From: Acetobacter sp.
GTDB lineage: Bacteria; Pseudomonadota; Alphaproteobacteria; Acetobacterales; Acetobacteraceae
Assembly: GCA_017474285.1 (NCBI GenBank)
Contig: JAFVHT010000056.1
Location: 1 to 36,777 of the forward strand
Length of the DNA stretch: 36,777 nucleotides
Direction: 5' to 3'
Part shown: one piece after another, positions 1 to 8,064 of the stretch
Numbering within the stretch: position 1 is the first letter of the stretch
Layout: each line of letters begins with the position of its first letter
Made by a program: the position numbers and the translations under genes
Notes under the pieces: model-generated
What the model was told of the DNA's origin: nothing
Databases searched by the model: none
What the model saw: only the letters and a program-made list of their open reading frames with translations

Positions 1-130
1 TAGCCGGCACCACCGTCTACATATAAGCCTGATATAGTTCCTGCTAAAGCTATGGAGAGGGGGGGGGTAGAAAGGCAAAAGTAAGTGTAGCCGCAGAACT
101 TAAAAGACGTTTGTTAAAGCTAAAACGCAT
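1..130 (-). CDS. Putative outer-membrane beta-barrel protein (OmpA-like start), 5' part, out of frame at a poly-C tract
   Basis: Read on the minus strand, an ATG at 130-128 sits 8 nt after a clear AAAGGG ribosome-binding site (144-139). It opens a signal-peptide-like sequence: MRFSFNKRLL, then a hydrophobic stretch SSAATLTFAFLPP. A run of nine C (67-59) follows. As written, the frame closes at TAG (52-50) after 26 codons. With 7 or 10 C it would continue as LSIALAGTISGLYVDGGAG and run off the window edge. The GLYVDGGAG segment resembles the first strand of OmpA-type beta-barrel proteins just after signal cleavage; this is recognition from memory, not a search. The product would be exported to the outer membrane. 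The gene is incomplete here, so family and length are open. The permease gene lies upstream on the same strand. Confidence 0.5.
59..67. repeat. Homopolymer of nine G (nine C on the coding strand) in a signal-peptide region
   Basis: Nine consecutive G on the plus strand. On the minus strand it encodes prolines inside the putative signal peptide. Nine C puts the downstream barrel-like sequence out of frame; 7 or 10 C restores it. This is the geometry of translational phase variation by slipped-strand mispairing. Confidence 0.95.
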
Positions 131-186
131 CGTCAATACCCTTTATAGGTAGAAGGAGTGATTCCAAAATAGAAGAACATATCCCA

Positions 187-216
187 CTCATACGGGGGGG
201 GGGTAAAGCCCCTAAA
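187..216 (-). promoter_or_regulatory. Candidate promoter of the surface-protein gene, with a poly-C spacer
   Basis: On the minus strand TTTAGG (216-211) and TATGAG (192-187) are separated by 18 nt, ten of which are the C run. One C fewer would give the optimal 17 nt. The start point would fall near 180, giving a leader of about 50 nt. The boxes match the consensus only moderately, so this is a suggestion based on position. Confidence 0.3.
194..203. repeat. Homopolymer of ten G in the upstream region of the surface-protein gene
   Basis: Ten consecutive G on the plus strand, 64-73 nt before the start codon of the minus-strand surface-protein gene. It falls between the candidate -35 and -10 boxes of that gene, so length changes would alter promoter spacing. 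Confidence 0.95.
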
Positions 217-359
217 CTTACCAATTTCGCTGAAAGTAAGACTTAAAAAGACAGCTGTCAATGATATAAAAAACAATTTCTAATATTATTTTTATAAAAT
301 CAAAACAAAATAAAAAATTGTGCCTTTTGTACCACGTTTAAAAAATACACCTCTTGACC

Positions 360-1466
360 TTAAGGAATACGATCTTCCTCAGAAAGCGGTTCCGTAACGC
401 CGTCTAAAATTGATAAAAGAACAGCTGTGAGTGGCGTTGCAAAAATAAGACCCGGAAAACCTAATATTGCCCCAAATAGAGTTTGTGAAAGGACAGTAAT
501 CGCTGCGGGCATTTGAACGGCGTGCCGTTGAATAAGGGGGGTTAAAACGTACCCCTCAAAAGATTGAATAATCATATAAGCAATGGCAACGATAATAGTT
601 TTATGCATTCCTAACGGCAGGGAAAGCAAAAGCGCCGGAACGGCTCCAATAATTGTGCCAATATAAGGGATAAAATTACATATGCCTGCTAAAGATCCTA
701 ATGCAAAGGGGAGGGGGACGCCAATAAGCCACAGTGCAAGAGTTGTAAGGAGACCAACAACAAGCATATCTAAAGATTGACCGGCCACCCATGAGCGAAG
801 CGTTGTACTTGAGCGAATCATTAAAAAGCGTATATGAGGGCGTTGTACGGCGGGGATAAGGCGTAAAAATCCATTGGCATACATGGAAGGATCTGCCGCG
901 AAATAAGTCCCTGCAATAAGAACAATGACAATAGTGCCTAAAGCCCCGAAAGTGTTACCAAGTGCTCCAAAAGCTGACCCAAGAACACCTGTTATCGATT
1001 CGGCAATACGTGATCCAAGTGATGCAACGCCATTTTCGTTGTTTTGGTGTAAATGCCCTGAGGAGGGTACAAGATATTCTAAAAAGACCTGCCCAATCGA
1101 ATTATCTTTTAAGGAATTATAAAGGGAGATTTCTTGTTGGCGTAAAGCCTGTTGAAGTTTAATGGCTTCATCAGCAATAGAGGCACCACTATGCCAAAAG
1201 AGAAGAGAACCGAAAGAAAGAACACTAATAATAACGAGGCTTAATGCCCGGTAATAAGACAAGCGCGACCGTGAATAACGGACTAAACTATTCGATAATC
1301 CATTTAGCACAATAGCATAAAGAATCGAAGCAAAAACAATCATCAACACATCGCCTAAAAGCCATATAAACATGCCTAAGGTGGTTGTAATGATGGTCGC
1401 GCGTAAAAGTTTTAATAGGCTTTCTTGCCAAAGGGGCGGCGGTTTACGTAAGGGAGGTGTATCCAT
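360..1466 (-). CDS. AI-2E family transporter (PerM/TqsA-like permease)
   Basis: A 368-residue inner-membrane protein of the AI-2E/PerM family (Pfam AI-2E_transport). Hydrophobic segments lie near residues 25-60 and 75-95, followed by a polar periplasmic-type stretch (about 98-150). A dense C-terminal block (about 165-355) includes the family-typical region around GVPLPFALGSLAGICNFIPY and a proline/glycine-rich end (LGFPGLIFATPLTAVL). Length is normal for the family. Members have been linked to autoinducer-2 export or to ion/proton antiport, and the substrate here cannot be told from sequence. It is divergent from ndk. The 229 nt downstream hold the control region of the surface-protein gene. 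The start ATG is followed by a short, proline-rich cytoplasmic head (MDTPPLRKPPPLW). Confidence 0.87.
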   Translation of the reverse strand: MDTPPLRKPPPLWQESLLKLLRATIITTTLGMFIWLLGDVLMIVFASILYAIVLNGLSNSLVRYSRSRLSYYRALSLVIISVLSFGSLLFWHSGASIADEAIKLQQALRQQEISLYNSLKDNSIGQVFLEYLVPSSGHLHQNNENGVASLGSRIAESITGVLGSAFGALGNTFGALGTIVIVLIAGTYFAADPSMYANGFLRLIPAVQRPHIRFLMIRSSTTLRSWVAGQSLDMLVVGLLTTLALWLIGVPLPFALGSLAGICNFIPYIGTIIGAVPALLLSLPLGMHKTIIVAIAYMIIQSFEGYVLTPLIQRHAVQMPAAITVLSQTLFGAILGFPGLIFATPLTAVLLSILDGVTEPLSEEDRIP

Positions 1467-1580
1467 AAGTCTAAAATCTACCTAAAAATCTAAAGGTCTA
1501 AAAACTGAAACAGTGTTATGACACAATAGGGTTACCTTTTAAGGTTAAAGCGTATTTTCAAGTGTTTTTAAGCGTAAACC

Positions 1581-1609
1581 TTGCTTTACAAAAGAAAATA
1601 GAGCATAAA
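1581..1609 (+). promoter_or_regulatory. Candidate promoter for ndk
   Basis: TTGCTT (1581-1586) and CATAAA (1604-1609) with a 17-nt spacer, in the 238-nt divergent gap between the permease gene and ndk. The match is moderate and the leader would be about 90 nt. Confidence 0.3.
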
Positions 1610-1661
1610 ATACGCCATAGAGTTGAGCAAACACCTTAAAGGGGGTTCTTACTCGATACGC

Positions 1662-1685
1662 TAAATAGTAAAAATAGTCTATTTA
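1662..1685. repeat. Inverted repeat just upstream of ndk
   Basis: TAAATAG (1662-1668) and its exact complement CTATTTA (1679-1685) flank a 10-nt loop, 19 nt before the ndk start and next to its AGGAG site. It could be an operator or an RNA hairpin that affects translation. Confidence 0.5.
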
Positions 1686-1704
1686 TATATTACAGGAGAG
1701 TTTT

Positions 1705-2127
1705 ATGAGTAAAGAACGTACTCTTTCCATTATTAAGCCTGATGCTACACGTCGGAATCTCACGGGGAAAATTAACGCTCTGTTGGAAGAGGCAGGGTTA
1801 CGAATCGTCGCGCAAAAACGTATACGCCTTACGCCAGAGCAAGCAAAGGCTTTTTATATTGTTCATAAAGACCGTCCTTTTTATCATGAACTTGTTTCGT
1901 TTATGGTTTCCGGACCTGTTGTGGTACAAGTTCTTGAGGGGGAAAATGCTGTTGCTAAAAATCGTGACGTTATGGGGGCAACAGATCCTGCTAAAGCTGA
2001 ACCACATACTATACGCGCCCAATTTGCTGAAAATATCGAAGCAAACTCTGTTCATGGTTCTGATAGCCTAGAAAACGCCGCTGGTGAAATTCGTTTCTTC
2101 TTTTCTGAAGCAGAAATTGTACCGTAA
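1705..2127 (+). CDS. ndk: Nucleoside diphosphate kinase
   Basis: A cytoplasmic enzyme that moves the gamma-phosphate from ATP to other nucleoside diphosphates through a phosphohistidine. At 140 residues it has the standard family length. The N-terminus [11 protein letters not shown], the RPFYHEL segment (residues 57-63) and the active-site motif NSVHGSDS with the phosphorylated histidine at residue 117 are all present. The ATG follows a good AGGAG site (spacing about 7 nt), so the start is secure. It stands alone between a divergent permease gene and hpnR, separated from hpnR by a 237-nt hairpin-rich gap, and is probably its own transcription unit. Confidence 0.98.
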   Translation: MSKERTLSIIKPDATRRNLTGKINALLEEAGLRIVAQKRIRLTPEQAKAFYIVHKDRPFYHELVSFMVSGPVVVQVLEGENAVAKNRDVMGATDPAKAEPHTIRAQFAENIEANSVHGSDSLENAAGEIRFFFSEAEIVP

Positions 2128-2188
2128 TTGTGGTGAACAGAGTGCGTTAAAAACGCGTTAAATGCTAAAGAGCATGCCAAAAATTTTG

Positions 2189-2285
2189 GAGTCATTCCCC
2201 TACGACTCTGTAGAGAAAAGGTGTGTTTATTTGCGTAAGCATGTCATAAGCATAAGACATGAGGGGAGCAAATGTTCGTGCTCCC
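2189..2285 (+). other. Three successive stem-loops between ndk and hpnR
   Basis: Perfect short inverted repeats: GAGTC (2189-2193) with GACTC (2204-2208); CATGTC (2240-2245) with GACATG (2256-2261); GGGAGC (2264-2269) with GCTCCC (2280-2285). None has a T-run after it, so they are not ordinary intrinsic terminators. They may form a structured 3' end of ndk mRNA, an hpnR leader or a small RNA. Confidence 0.45.
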
Positions 2286-2364
2286 TACGCGATAATGAGA
2301 AACAATAAAAAACGTCAATATATTAAATTAATCCGTTAAATCCGTTTAAGCGGAAAGGAATATC

Positions 2365-3906
2365 ATGAAAGTTTTAGCCGTTCACCCAAGCGCTTTGATG
2401 TATACAAGGGTTTTTTTAAGGTTAGAACCTTTGGGCTTAGAACTTGTCGCCGGAGCCGCACGTCAGGCAGGGCATGATGTACAGATTATTGATCTTCAGG
2501 TTGAAACACATCAAGACTATTGGAAACTTCTTCAAGAGTTTCAACCCGATGTTGTTTGTTATTCGGGCAACTATCTTGCTAATGTGCCAGAAATTCTTGA
2601 TCTATGTCGGGCAACGCGTTATCGCCTGCCGTCTGTTTTTCAGGTGATTGGCGGCCATTCTGTTTCTTTTATTGCAAAAGATGTTTTATCCCTTTCCGAA
2701 GGAACGGTGAATTGTATTCTCAGAGGGGAGGGAGACGCTACAATAGGCTTATTATTAGAGGCGATCAGCAAAGGAAACGATATTCTTACCGTGCCCGGTG
2801 TTTTGACAACAGAAGGGGAGGGACCAGCTCCTATTTTTGTTAAGTCACTTGATACCGTTCGCCCGGCACGTGATTTATTACGTCATCGTAAAAAATATTT
2901 TATTGGCACATTAGACCCTGCCGCCTCAATCGAATTTGCGCGGGGCTGTCCATGGGATTGCACATTTTGCTCAGCATGGACGTTTTACGGTCGCTCTTAT
3001 CGTACTGCAAGCCCAAATGTCATTGCTGAGGAATTAGAGGAAATAAAAGAACCGGGTATTTTTATTGTCGATGACGTTGCTTTTGTGCATGCAGAGCACG
3101 GCATGGCTATTGCTGAGGAAATTAAAAAACGCGGTATTAAAAAAGAATATTACCTCGAAACGCGTGCTGATGTTTTACTGCGTAATAAAGAAGTTTTCCG
3201 CGTATGGAGTGAAATCGGTCTCTCTTACATTTTTATAGGCATGGAAGCTGTTGATGAAGAAGGGCTTAAACAATTCCGTAAACGTGTCTCTTTAGATAAG
3301 AATTTTGAGGCTTTAGATTATGCGCGTTCTTTAGGGCTTATTGTCGCTATCAATATTATTGCTGATCCATCGTGGGATAAGGCAAGGTTTGAAACGGTGC
3401 GGCAGTGGTGCCTTGAAATTCCAGAAATTGTGAATATTTCAGTGACGACCCCTTACCCGGGCACAGAAATTTGGCATAAAGAAGCACGCCGTCTTACAAC
3501 GCGTGATTATCGCCTTTTTGATATTCAACACGCTGTTTTGCCAACAAAATTGCCTTTACCCGAGTTTTATGAGGAGCTTGTTAAAACCCAACAAGTTCTC
3601 AACATGAAACATATGGGATGGCAAGCCCTTAAAGATACCGCGGGGATCGCGTTCAATTTGTTGAAAAATGGGCAAACAAATTTTATTAAAATGTTGTGGA
3701 AATTTAACTCTGTGTTTAATCCTGCTTTGCAATTGGCTGATCATCAGCGCCAAGCGCGTTATCTTATGCCAATGAAACCCGACGCCGTTCAAAAAATTGA
3801 TCGTAAAGAACTCTACGTACACGGACCGGGTGGACGTAAAACCCGTGCCCTTGATGAGGCAACAGAACATTTTGTAGAAACGACGCGTATGGGGGAGGAC
3901 GTTTAA
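2365..3906 (+). CDS. hpnR: Hopanoid C-3 methylase, B12-binding radical SAM protein
   Basis: A 513-residue protein with an N-terminal cobalamin-binding-type domain (about 1-140; starts MKVLAVHPSALMYTRVFLRL). A radical SAM core follows, with the cluster motif Cys195-x3-Cys199-x2-Cys202 in GCPWDCTFC and a SAM/TIM-barrel region up to about residue 380. A C-terminal extension (about 390-513) completes it. Length and the N-terminal sequence fit HpnR, the enzyme that adds the C-3 methyl group to hopanoids and is known from Methylococcus and acetic acid bacteria. The start has an AAGGA site about 6 nt upstream. No other hopanoid gene is in the window, so it lies apart from any hpn cluster. A strong terminator follows. 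A related B12-radical SAM methylase is the main alternative. Confidence 0.85.
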   Translation: MKVLAVHPSALMYTRVFLRLEPLGLELVAGAARQAGHDVQIIDLQVETHQDYWKLLQEFQPDVVCYSGNYLANVPEILDLCRATRYRLPSVFQVIGGHSVSFIAKDVLSLSEGTVNCILRGEGDATIGLLLEAISKGNDILTVPGVLTTEGEGPAPIFVKSLDTVRPARDLLRHRKKYFIGTLDPAASIEFARGCPWDCTFCSAWTFYGRSYRTASPNVIAEELEEIKEPGIFIVDDVAFVHAEHGMAIAEEIKKRGIKKEYYLETRADVLLRNKEVFRVWSEIGLSYIFIGMEAVDEEGLKQFRKRVSLDKNFEALDYARSLGLIVAINIIADPSWDKARFETVRQWCLEIPEIVNISVTTPYPGTEIWHKEARRLTTRDYRLFDIQHAVLPTKLPLPEFYEELVKTQQVLNMKHMGWQALKDTAGIAFNLLKNGQTNFIKMLWKFNSVFNPALQLADHQRQARYLMPMKPDAVQKIDRKELYVHGPGGRKTRALDEATEHFVETTRMGEDV

Positions 3907-3982
3907 GCGTCTGACGATAATAACACTCTACGATGAGAGAAAGGGTGTCTATCGAAAATAAAGTAAATTCTAATTCTCTGAA

Positions 3983-4008
3983 AAACACCCGCAAGGGTGT
4001 TTTTTTTT
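3983..4008 (+). terminator. Intrinsic terminator after hpnR
   Basis: AAACACCC (3983-3990), tetraloop GCAA, GGGTGTTT (3995-4002), then an uninterrupted T-run to 4008. An 8-bp stem with a stable GNRA loop and U-tract is a textbook rho-independent terminator and isolates hpnR from rmuC. Confidence 0.92.
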
Positions 4009-4178
4009 GTTTTTTGCTATCTATTTTTATGTTTTTCTGTCAAAAGTGACGCGCCATTATAGGAAATACAATCAAGAACGCATTTAAGAACGTATTTAAC
4101 AAGTTAAGTAGCGTTGTCGATGGTAAGTATAATCGGAATCGTTAATTGATCCGACTAAAAAAGCCTATTATATTCTCT

Positions 4179-4187
4179 TGCTATAAT
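4179..4187 (+). promoter_or_regulatory. Extended -10 promoter upstream of rmuC
   Basis: TGC followed by a perfect TATAAT (4182-4187). The TG one base before the hexamer makes an extended -10, which can work without a good -35. The start point would be near 4194, giving an approximately 50-nt leader for rmuC. Confidence 0.55.
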
Positions 4188-4245
4188 CTCTCAGATGTGT
4201 GCATAGAAATTTTACTCTTTCAAAGGAGAAGCGACAATTAATAGA

Positions 4246-5559
4246 ATGTTAGTAGACCCAAATTTAAGTTCTTTTAATCTTTCTTTAGGAATGTCATTAA
4301 CGGTAATAATACTTTTATGCCTTGGGGCTTTTGGAATGGGTCTAGGGGTTGCTTTTTTCTTATTGGAGAGAAAAAAGCAAAGTGCAGAAAATGAGGGGCT
4401 TACTCGTTTTTCGACTCTTATTGAGCGTGAGTTTTCTGTTATACGTGCTGAAATAACAGGACAACGTTCAGCAGTAGCGGAAACAGAACGCGCCCTTGGG
4501 GCACGTGTTGAGGGATTGCATACAGTTATAGCGGAGAGACTAGGGACTCTGTCGAACGTTATAGGACGTGAACAAGCCGAAGCACGTGCTGCACAAGCCG
4601 AGGCGATGCAGGCACTTATAGAAGCCTCTACCCGACAATTGGCAGAAATTCGGCAATCGGTGACAGAACAACTGCATCATTCTGTAGAACAACAAATGCA
4701 GACTTCGTTTCAGCGTGTTTTAGAACAATTCTCCGCCATGCAAAAAGCCGTGGGAGAAGTTCATGCTATGACGGCCCAAATTGGTGACCTCAAAAAACTC
4801 TTTAGTAATATCAAAACGCGCGGGGGGTGGGGGGAGACGCAATTACGTGCTATTTTGGAGGATATTCTTCCACCCGAAGCCTATGAAAGCAATGTTCGAC
4901 TTGGAAAAGGGAACGAAGTGGTTGAATTTGCTCTTCGTATGCCTGTGCGGGGGGCTATTTGACCATTATTGCCTCTCGATAGTAAATTTCCAACAGAATC
5001 TTATGAACGATTATTAAACGCGATAGAGGAAAGCGATAGTGTTGCAGAAAAAGCGGCACGTAAATCTTTAGAAAATACGGTAAGGCTTGAAGCACGTAAA
5101 ATTGCGACAAAATACATTCAACCTCCTCAAACGGTAGAATTTGCTGTGCTCTATTTGCCAACCGATGGGCTCTATACAGAAGTCGCACGTATTCCTGGCT
5201 TAATAGATGAAATAGGGCGACAATTTCGAATCATACTTATGGGTCCTGCCTTGATGCCCGCTTTAATAAGAACGATTCACTTAGGGTATGTTACATTAGC
5301 ACTAGAGGAAAAAACCGAGGCTATCGCTTCTCTTTTATTAGTGACCAAACAAGAAATGATACGTATGGACACAGTGCTTGATAAATTGGCGCGTAATGCG
5401 CAGACAATGTCAACCTCTATAGAGGAAGCGCGTAAGCGTACACGCGTCGTTAGCCGTAAATTGAAAGATCTTTCTGATGCATCTCAAGAAGAACAAGAGG
5501 TACTTTCCACATCTCATGGAATCATCACAGAAACAGCATATGACATAGAAGGTGAGTAA
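4246..5559 (+). pseudogene. rmuC: DNA recombination protein RmuC, interrupted by an in-frame TGA
   Basis: RmuC family protein, expected to limit DNA rearrangements and to carry a nuclease-like domain. The part before the stop (238 codons) has an N-terminal membrane segment (about residues 10-40), a long coiled coil (about 50-180) and the family motif KTRGGWGETQLRAILEDILP. After TGA (4960-4962) the same frame continues from PLLPLDSKFPTESYERLL through LYLPTDGLYTEVARIPGL to TAA at 5557-5559. Joined, the length is 437 codons, normal for RmuC, so one base substitution in codon 239 (for example CGA or TGG to TGA) explains the break. The TGA is followed by C, a leaky context, so some readthrough is conceivable. 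The AAGGAG site lies 17 nt before the ATG. An in-frame ATT at 4237 would be at 8 nt spacing. Confidence 0.85.
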
Positions 5560-5692
5560 AAGGGATTAATAAATATATTATGTCTGTTGTGTAATTCTGA
5601 AAGCGAATTTACTAGATATAGAGAGGAAATAGAGAAATAGTAAAAAGAGAGACTATGAAATATAACTGAGTGAATCAAAAAGGGAGATTAAC

Positions 5693-6412
5693 GTGCCAGA
5701 AGCATTACAAGATCCAGAAAAAAGAAAAGTTCTTCTTATTGAAGATGATCATGTTATTGCAGAAGAAATTGTTTCTGCGTTAGACAATCGCGGGTTTTGT
5801 GTCAAGCACGTTAATAACGGGGATGCTGGACTAGAAGCCGCGCTTAACGATGAAGTCGACGTTATGATTATTGATCGAATGTTGCCAAGTGTAGATGGCG
5901 TCGGTATAGAGGGACTTTCGATTATCGAAAAAATGCATCAGCAGGGAATTTATACACCTGTTTTAGTTCTTTCAGCCCTATCGGCTGTTGATGATCGGAT
6001 TGATGGTCTCAAAGCAGGGGGTGATGATTACCTTACAAAGCCTTTTGTTGTTGAGGAGTTGCTGCTACGGCTTGAAGCATTGTTACGCCGTCCTTCTGAT
6101 ACGCGGGAAACGAGGTTATGTGTTGGTCCGTTAGAAATGGATCTTGTTGAGCGGCGTACGTGGTGTAATGGCAACGAAATTACTTTATTACCGAGAGAGT
6201 TTCGTTTACTGACCTATTTTATGCGTCGTCCTGGGCAAGTGCTAACACGTGCTATGCTTTTAGAAGATGTTTGGCAATATCGTTTTATTCCAAGAACGAA
6301 TCTTGTTGACGTCCATGTAGGAAGGTTGCGTCGTAAAATTGATTTGCCTGGTCAGGAGTCGTTTATTCAAAGCGTTCGGGGAGTTGGGTTTCAGTTACGT
6401 GTTTCTGACTGA
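5693..6412 (+). CDS. OmpR/PhoB-family response regulator
   Basis: A 239-residue DNA-binding response regulator. The receiver domain (about 12-130) shows the acidic pair in LLIEDD, the phospho-acceptor Asp in MIIDRMLP and the conserved Lys in LTKPF. The C-terminal winged helix (about 140-236) has the family signatures LLPREFRLL, NLVDVHVGRLRRKI and SVRGVGFQL. The GTG start follows AGGGAG at 7 nt. The loop after the phospho-Asp (SVDGVGIEGLSIIE) seems about five residues longer than in typical relatives. The gene overlaps the sensor kinase that follows, so the two form a co-translated pair. Its targets cannot be read from the sequence. Confidence 0.93.
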   Translation: MPEALQDPEKRKVLLIEDDHVIAEEIVSALDNRGFCVKHVNNGDAGLEAALNDEVDVMIIDRMLPSVDGVGIEGLSIIEKMHQQGIYTPVLVLSALSAVDDRIDGLKAGGDDYLTKPFVVEELLLRLEALLRRPSDTRETRLCVGPLEMDLVERRTWCNGNEITLLPREFRLLTYFMRRPGQVLTRAMLLEDVWQYRFIPRTNLVDVHVGRLRRKIDLPGQESFIQSVRGVGFQLRVSD

Positions 6413-7811
6413 CCTTTTTAGAACGGCGATTTTCCGTATTTCTTTCATGGCACTTTTTGCCATGATGGGCGTTCTCCTTGCACAATTTTGGTTGATTTAT
6501 GCACATATAGAGAGTGTTGAAGTTGAGCGTTTAACAAAAGTTCTCAAAAAAGACGCTGATACACTCTCCCGTATGCCATTAGAACACCTTAAATATGTTG
6601 TAAGTAACCACATCGTAGGGGATTTGCATATTCTTGTAAATCGGGTTGAGGTGTTTACATCAGAGCATAAGCCCATTGTTGGGAATATGCCTATATGGCC
6701 TAAAAATCTTGTCGTTGATGGTAAATTACACTTTGTCAAAGTGCATTCCGAAAATGGTAAATCATATTCTTTGCATGTTTTGGCTGTTCAACTATCATGC
6801 GGCAGTTTTCTTGTGCTCGGATGTGGTTTGCGTTTTTTGATAGAACAAAAACTGATGCTACAGCGGGCAATGCTTGTTTCTGTGGTGCCAGTTTTTTTGT
6901 TTGCTTTATTTTTGAGCATTCTTCTAGGTTACCATGCTTTGTCGCGTGTGAAGAAAATGCATGAGGCGATACAAAAAATTATGGACGGGAATATTCACGA
7001 ACGTTTGCCTGTGAGTGCGAGACAATATGATGGTATAGAACAGCTGGCTAATAGCGTTAATCATATGCTTGATAAACTTGAGCATCTTATGGAGGATATG
7101 CGTGAGGTTGGCAATAATATTGCACATGATTTAAGAACACCGCTTTCTCGGTTACGGGCTCGTTTAGAGCGTGCTCTTGTTATAGCAGAGGGGGGAGATT
7201 ATACCGCTTCTAATAAAGTGATTGGTCAAGCGATTGGGGATTTGGATCAATGTTTGTCAGTGATTACCGCTTTGCTACGCATTGCTGAATTAGAAAATAG
7301 CCGACGAAAGGAAGCCTTTGAAGTTGTTTGTCTCGGCGATCTTCTTAACGAAGTGTATGATTTGTACGAGCCTATAGCGGAAATGGAAAATAAACAACTT
7401 CTTAAGCATTTTGAAAGAGAAGATATTCAAGTACTAGGGGATAAACATTTATTGATTGAAATGGTTGCCAACCTTGTTGATAACGCTATTAAATTTACAC
7501 CTGAAGAGGGGGATATTATTTTAAGTATGAGAAATACGCGGAGGTGTGCTGTTGTCACAGTAACAGATACAGGCATTGGTATTAGTCCTGAAGAAAGACA
7601 AGCTGTGCTCTCGCGTTTTTATCGTTCGGATAAAAGTAGACATGTGCCCGGGTGTGGTTTAGGGCTAAGTCTTGTTAAAGCAATTGCTTTTCTTCATGAT
7701 GCAGAGATTACGATAGATTCTGGTCCTAAGGGTGTTGGAACGTGCTTTCGGGTGACTTTTCATAAAGCGCGTAAAATTTCGGAGGGAGGGGGTAAAATAG
7801 CTGCAAGTTAA
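6399..7811 (+). CDS. Membrane sensor histidine kinase, partner of the upstream regulator
   Basis: About 470 residues with the GTG start at 6399, which overlaps the regulator gene by 14 nt. Earlier in-frame starts would lie deeper inside the regulator gene, so this one is preferred but not certain. Two membrane segments (about residues 12-32 and 156-180) flank a periplasmic sensor of about 120 residues. Then follow a HAMP linker, a HisKA domain with the phosphorylated His243 in AHDLRTPL, and a HATPase domain with the N box (NLVDNAIKFTP), G1 (DTGIGIS) and G2 (GLGLSLVKAI). All catalytic boxes are intact. The sensed signal is unknown. It is followed by the rplK promoter region with no obvious terminator. 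Confidence 0.92.
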   Translation: MFLTDLFRTAIFRISFMALFAMMGVLLAQFWLIYAHIESVEVERLTKVLKKDADTLSRMPLEHLKYVVSNHIVGDLHILVNRVEVFTSEHKPIVGNMPIWPKNLVVDGKLHFVKVHSENGKSYSLHVLAVQLSCGSFLVLGCGLRFLIEQKLMLQRAMLVSVVPVFLFALFLSILLGYHALSRVKKMHEAIQKIMDGNIHERLPVSARQYDGIEQLANSVNHMLDKLEHLMEDMREVGNNIAHDLRTPLSRLRARLERALVIAEGGDYTASNKVIGQAIGDLDQCLSVITALLRIAELENSRRKEAFEVVCLGDLLNEVYDLYEPIAEMENKQLLKHFEREDIQVLGDKHLLIEMVANLVDNAIKFTPEEGDIILSMRNTRRCAVVTVTDTGIGISPEERQAVLSRFYRSDKSRHVPGCGLGLSLVKAIAFLHDAEITIDSGPKGVGTCFRVTFHKARKISEGGGKIAAS

Positions 7812-7899
7812 AAATATAGTTATTTTATTTCGGAAATATAAGACAATGATTTCATTTCTTAAGATTTGGATTGTAGCGTAAATAAGATTCGATTGAGAC

Positions 7900-7928
7900 T
7901 TGACAAAGGTGTAAATATCCATTAGAAA
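7900..7928 (+). promoter_or_regulatory. Promoter of the rplK-rplA operon
   Basis: A perfect TTGACA (7900-7905), 17-nt spacer and TAGAAA (7923-7928). It lies in the 253-nt gap between the sensor kinase and rplK, where no secE or nusG is found. The leader would be about 130 nt, long enough for the L1-type feedback site usual before rplK. Confidence 0.65.
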
Positions 7929-8064
7929 GGCGACTTGCATATTTGAAATGACATTTGGAACGTGGGAGATAGCTAAAAGTAAGATCCTCTGTTGGGAGTA
8001 TCATCCTTTTTGCTTAAGAATCGTGTGAACCGCGGTCCTGGTTTAATGATAAGGAGCCCAGGAT

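Noticed and set aside
1..240. Short plus-strand open frames across the G tracts
   Set aside because: They are short, lack start signals and are explained by the opposite-strand surface-protein gene and its control region.
4960..4962. TGA read as tryptophan (alternative genetic code)
   Set aside because: TGA ends rplK, rpsS, rpsQ, rplR, rplD, secY and the response regulator at correct family lengths, so it is a stop here.
7812..8064. A tRNA-Trp or secE/nusG gene before rplK
   Set aside because: No cloverleaf and no coding frame of suitable size or sequence was found in this gap.
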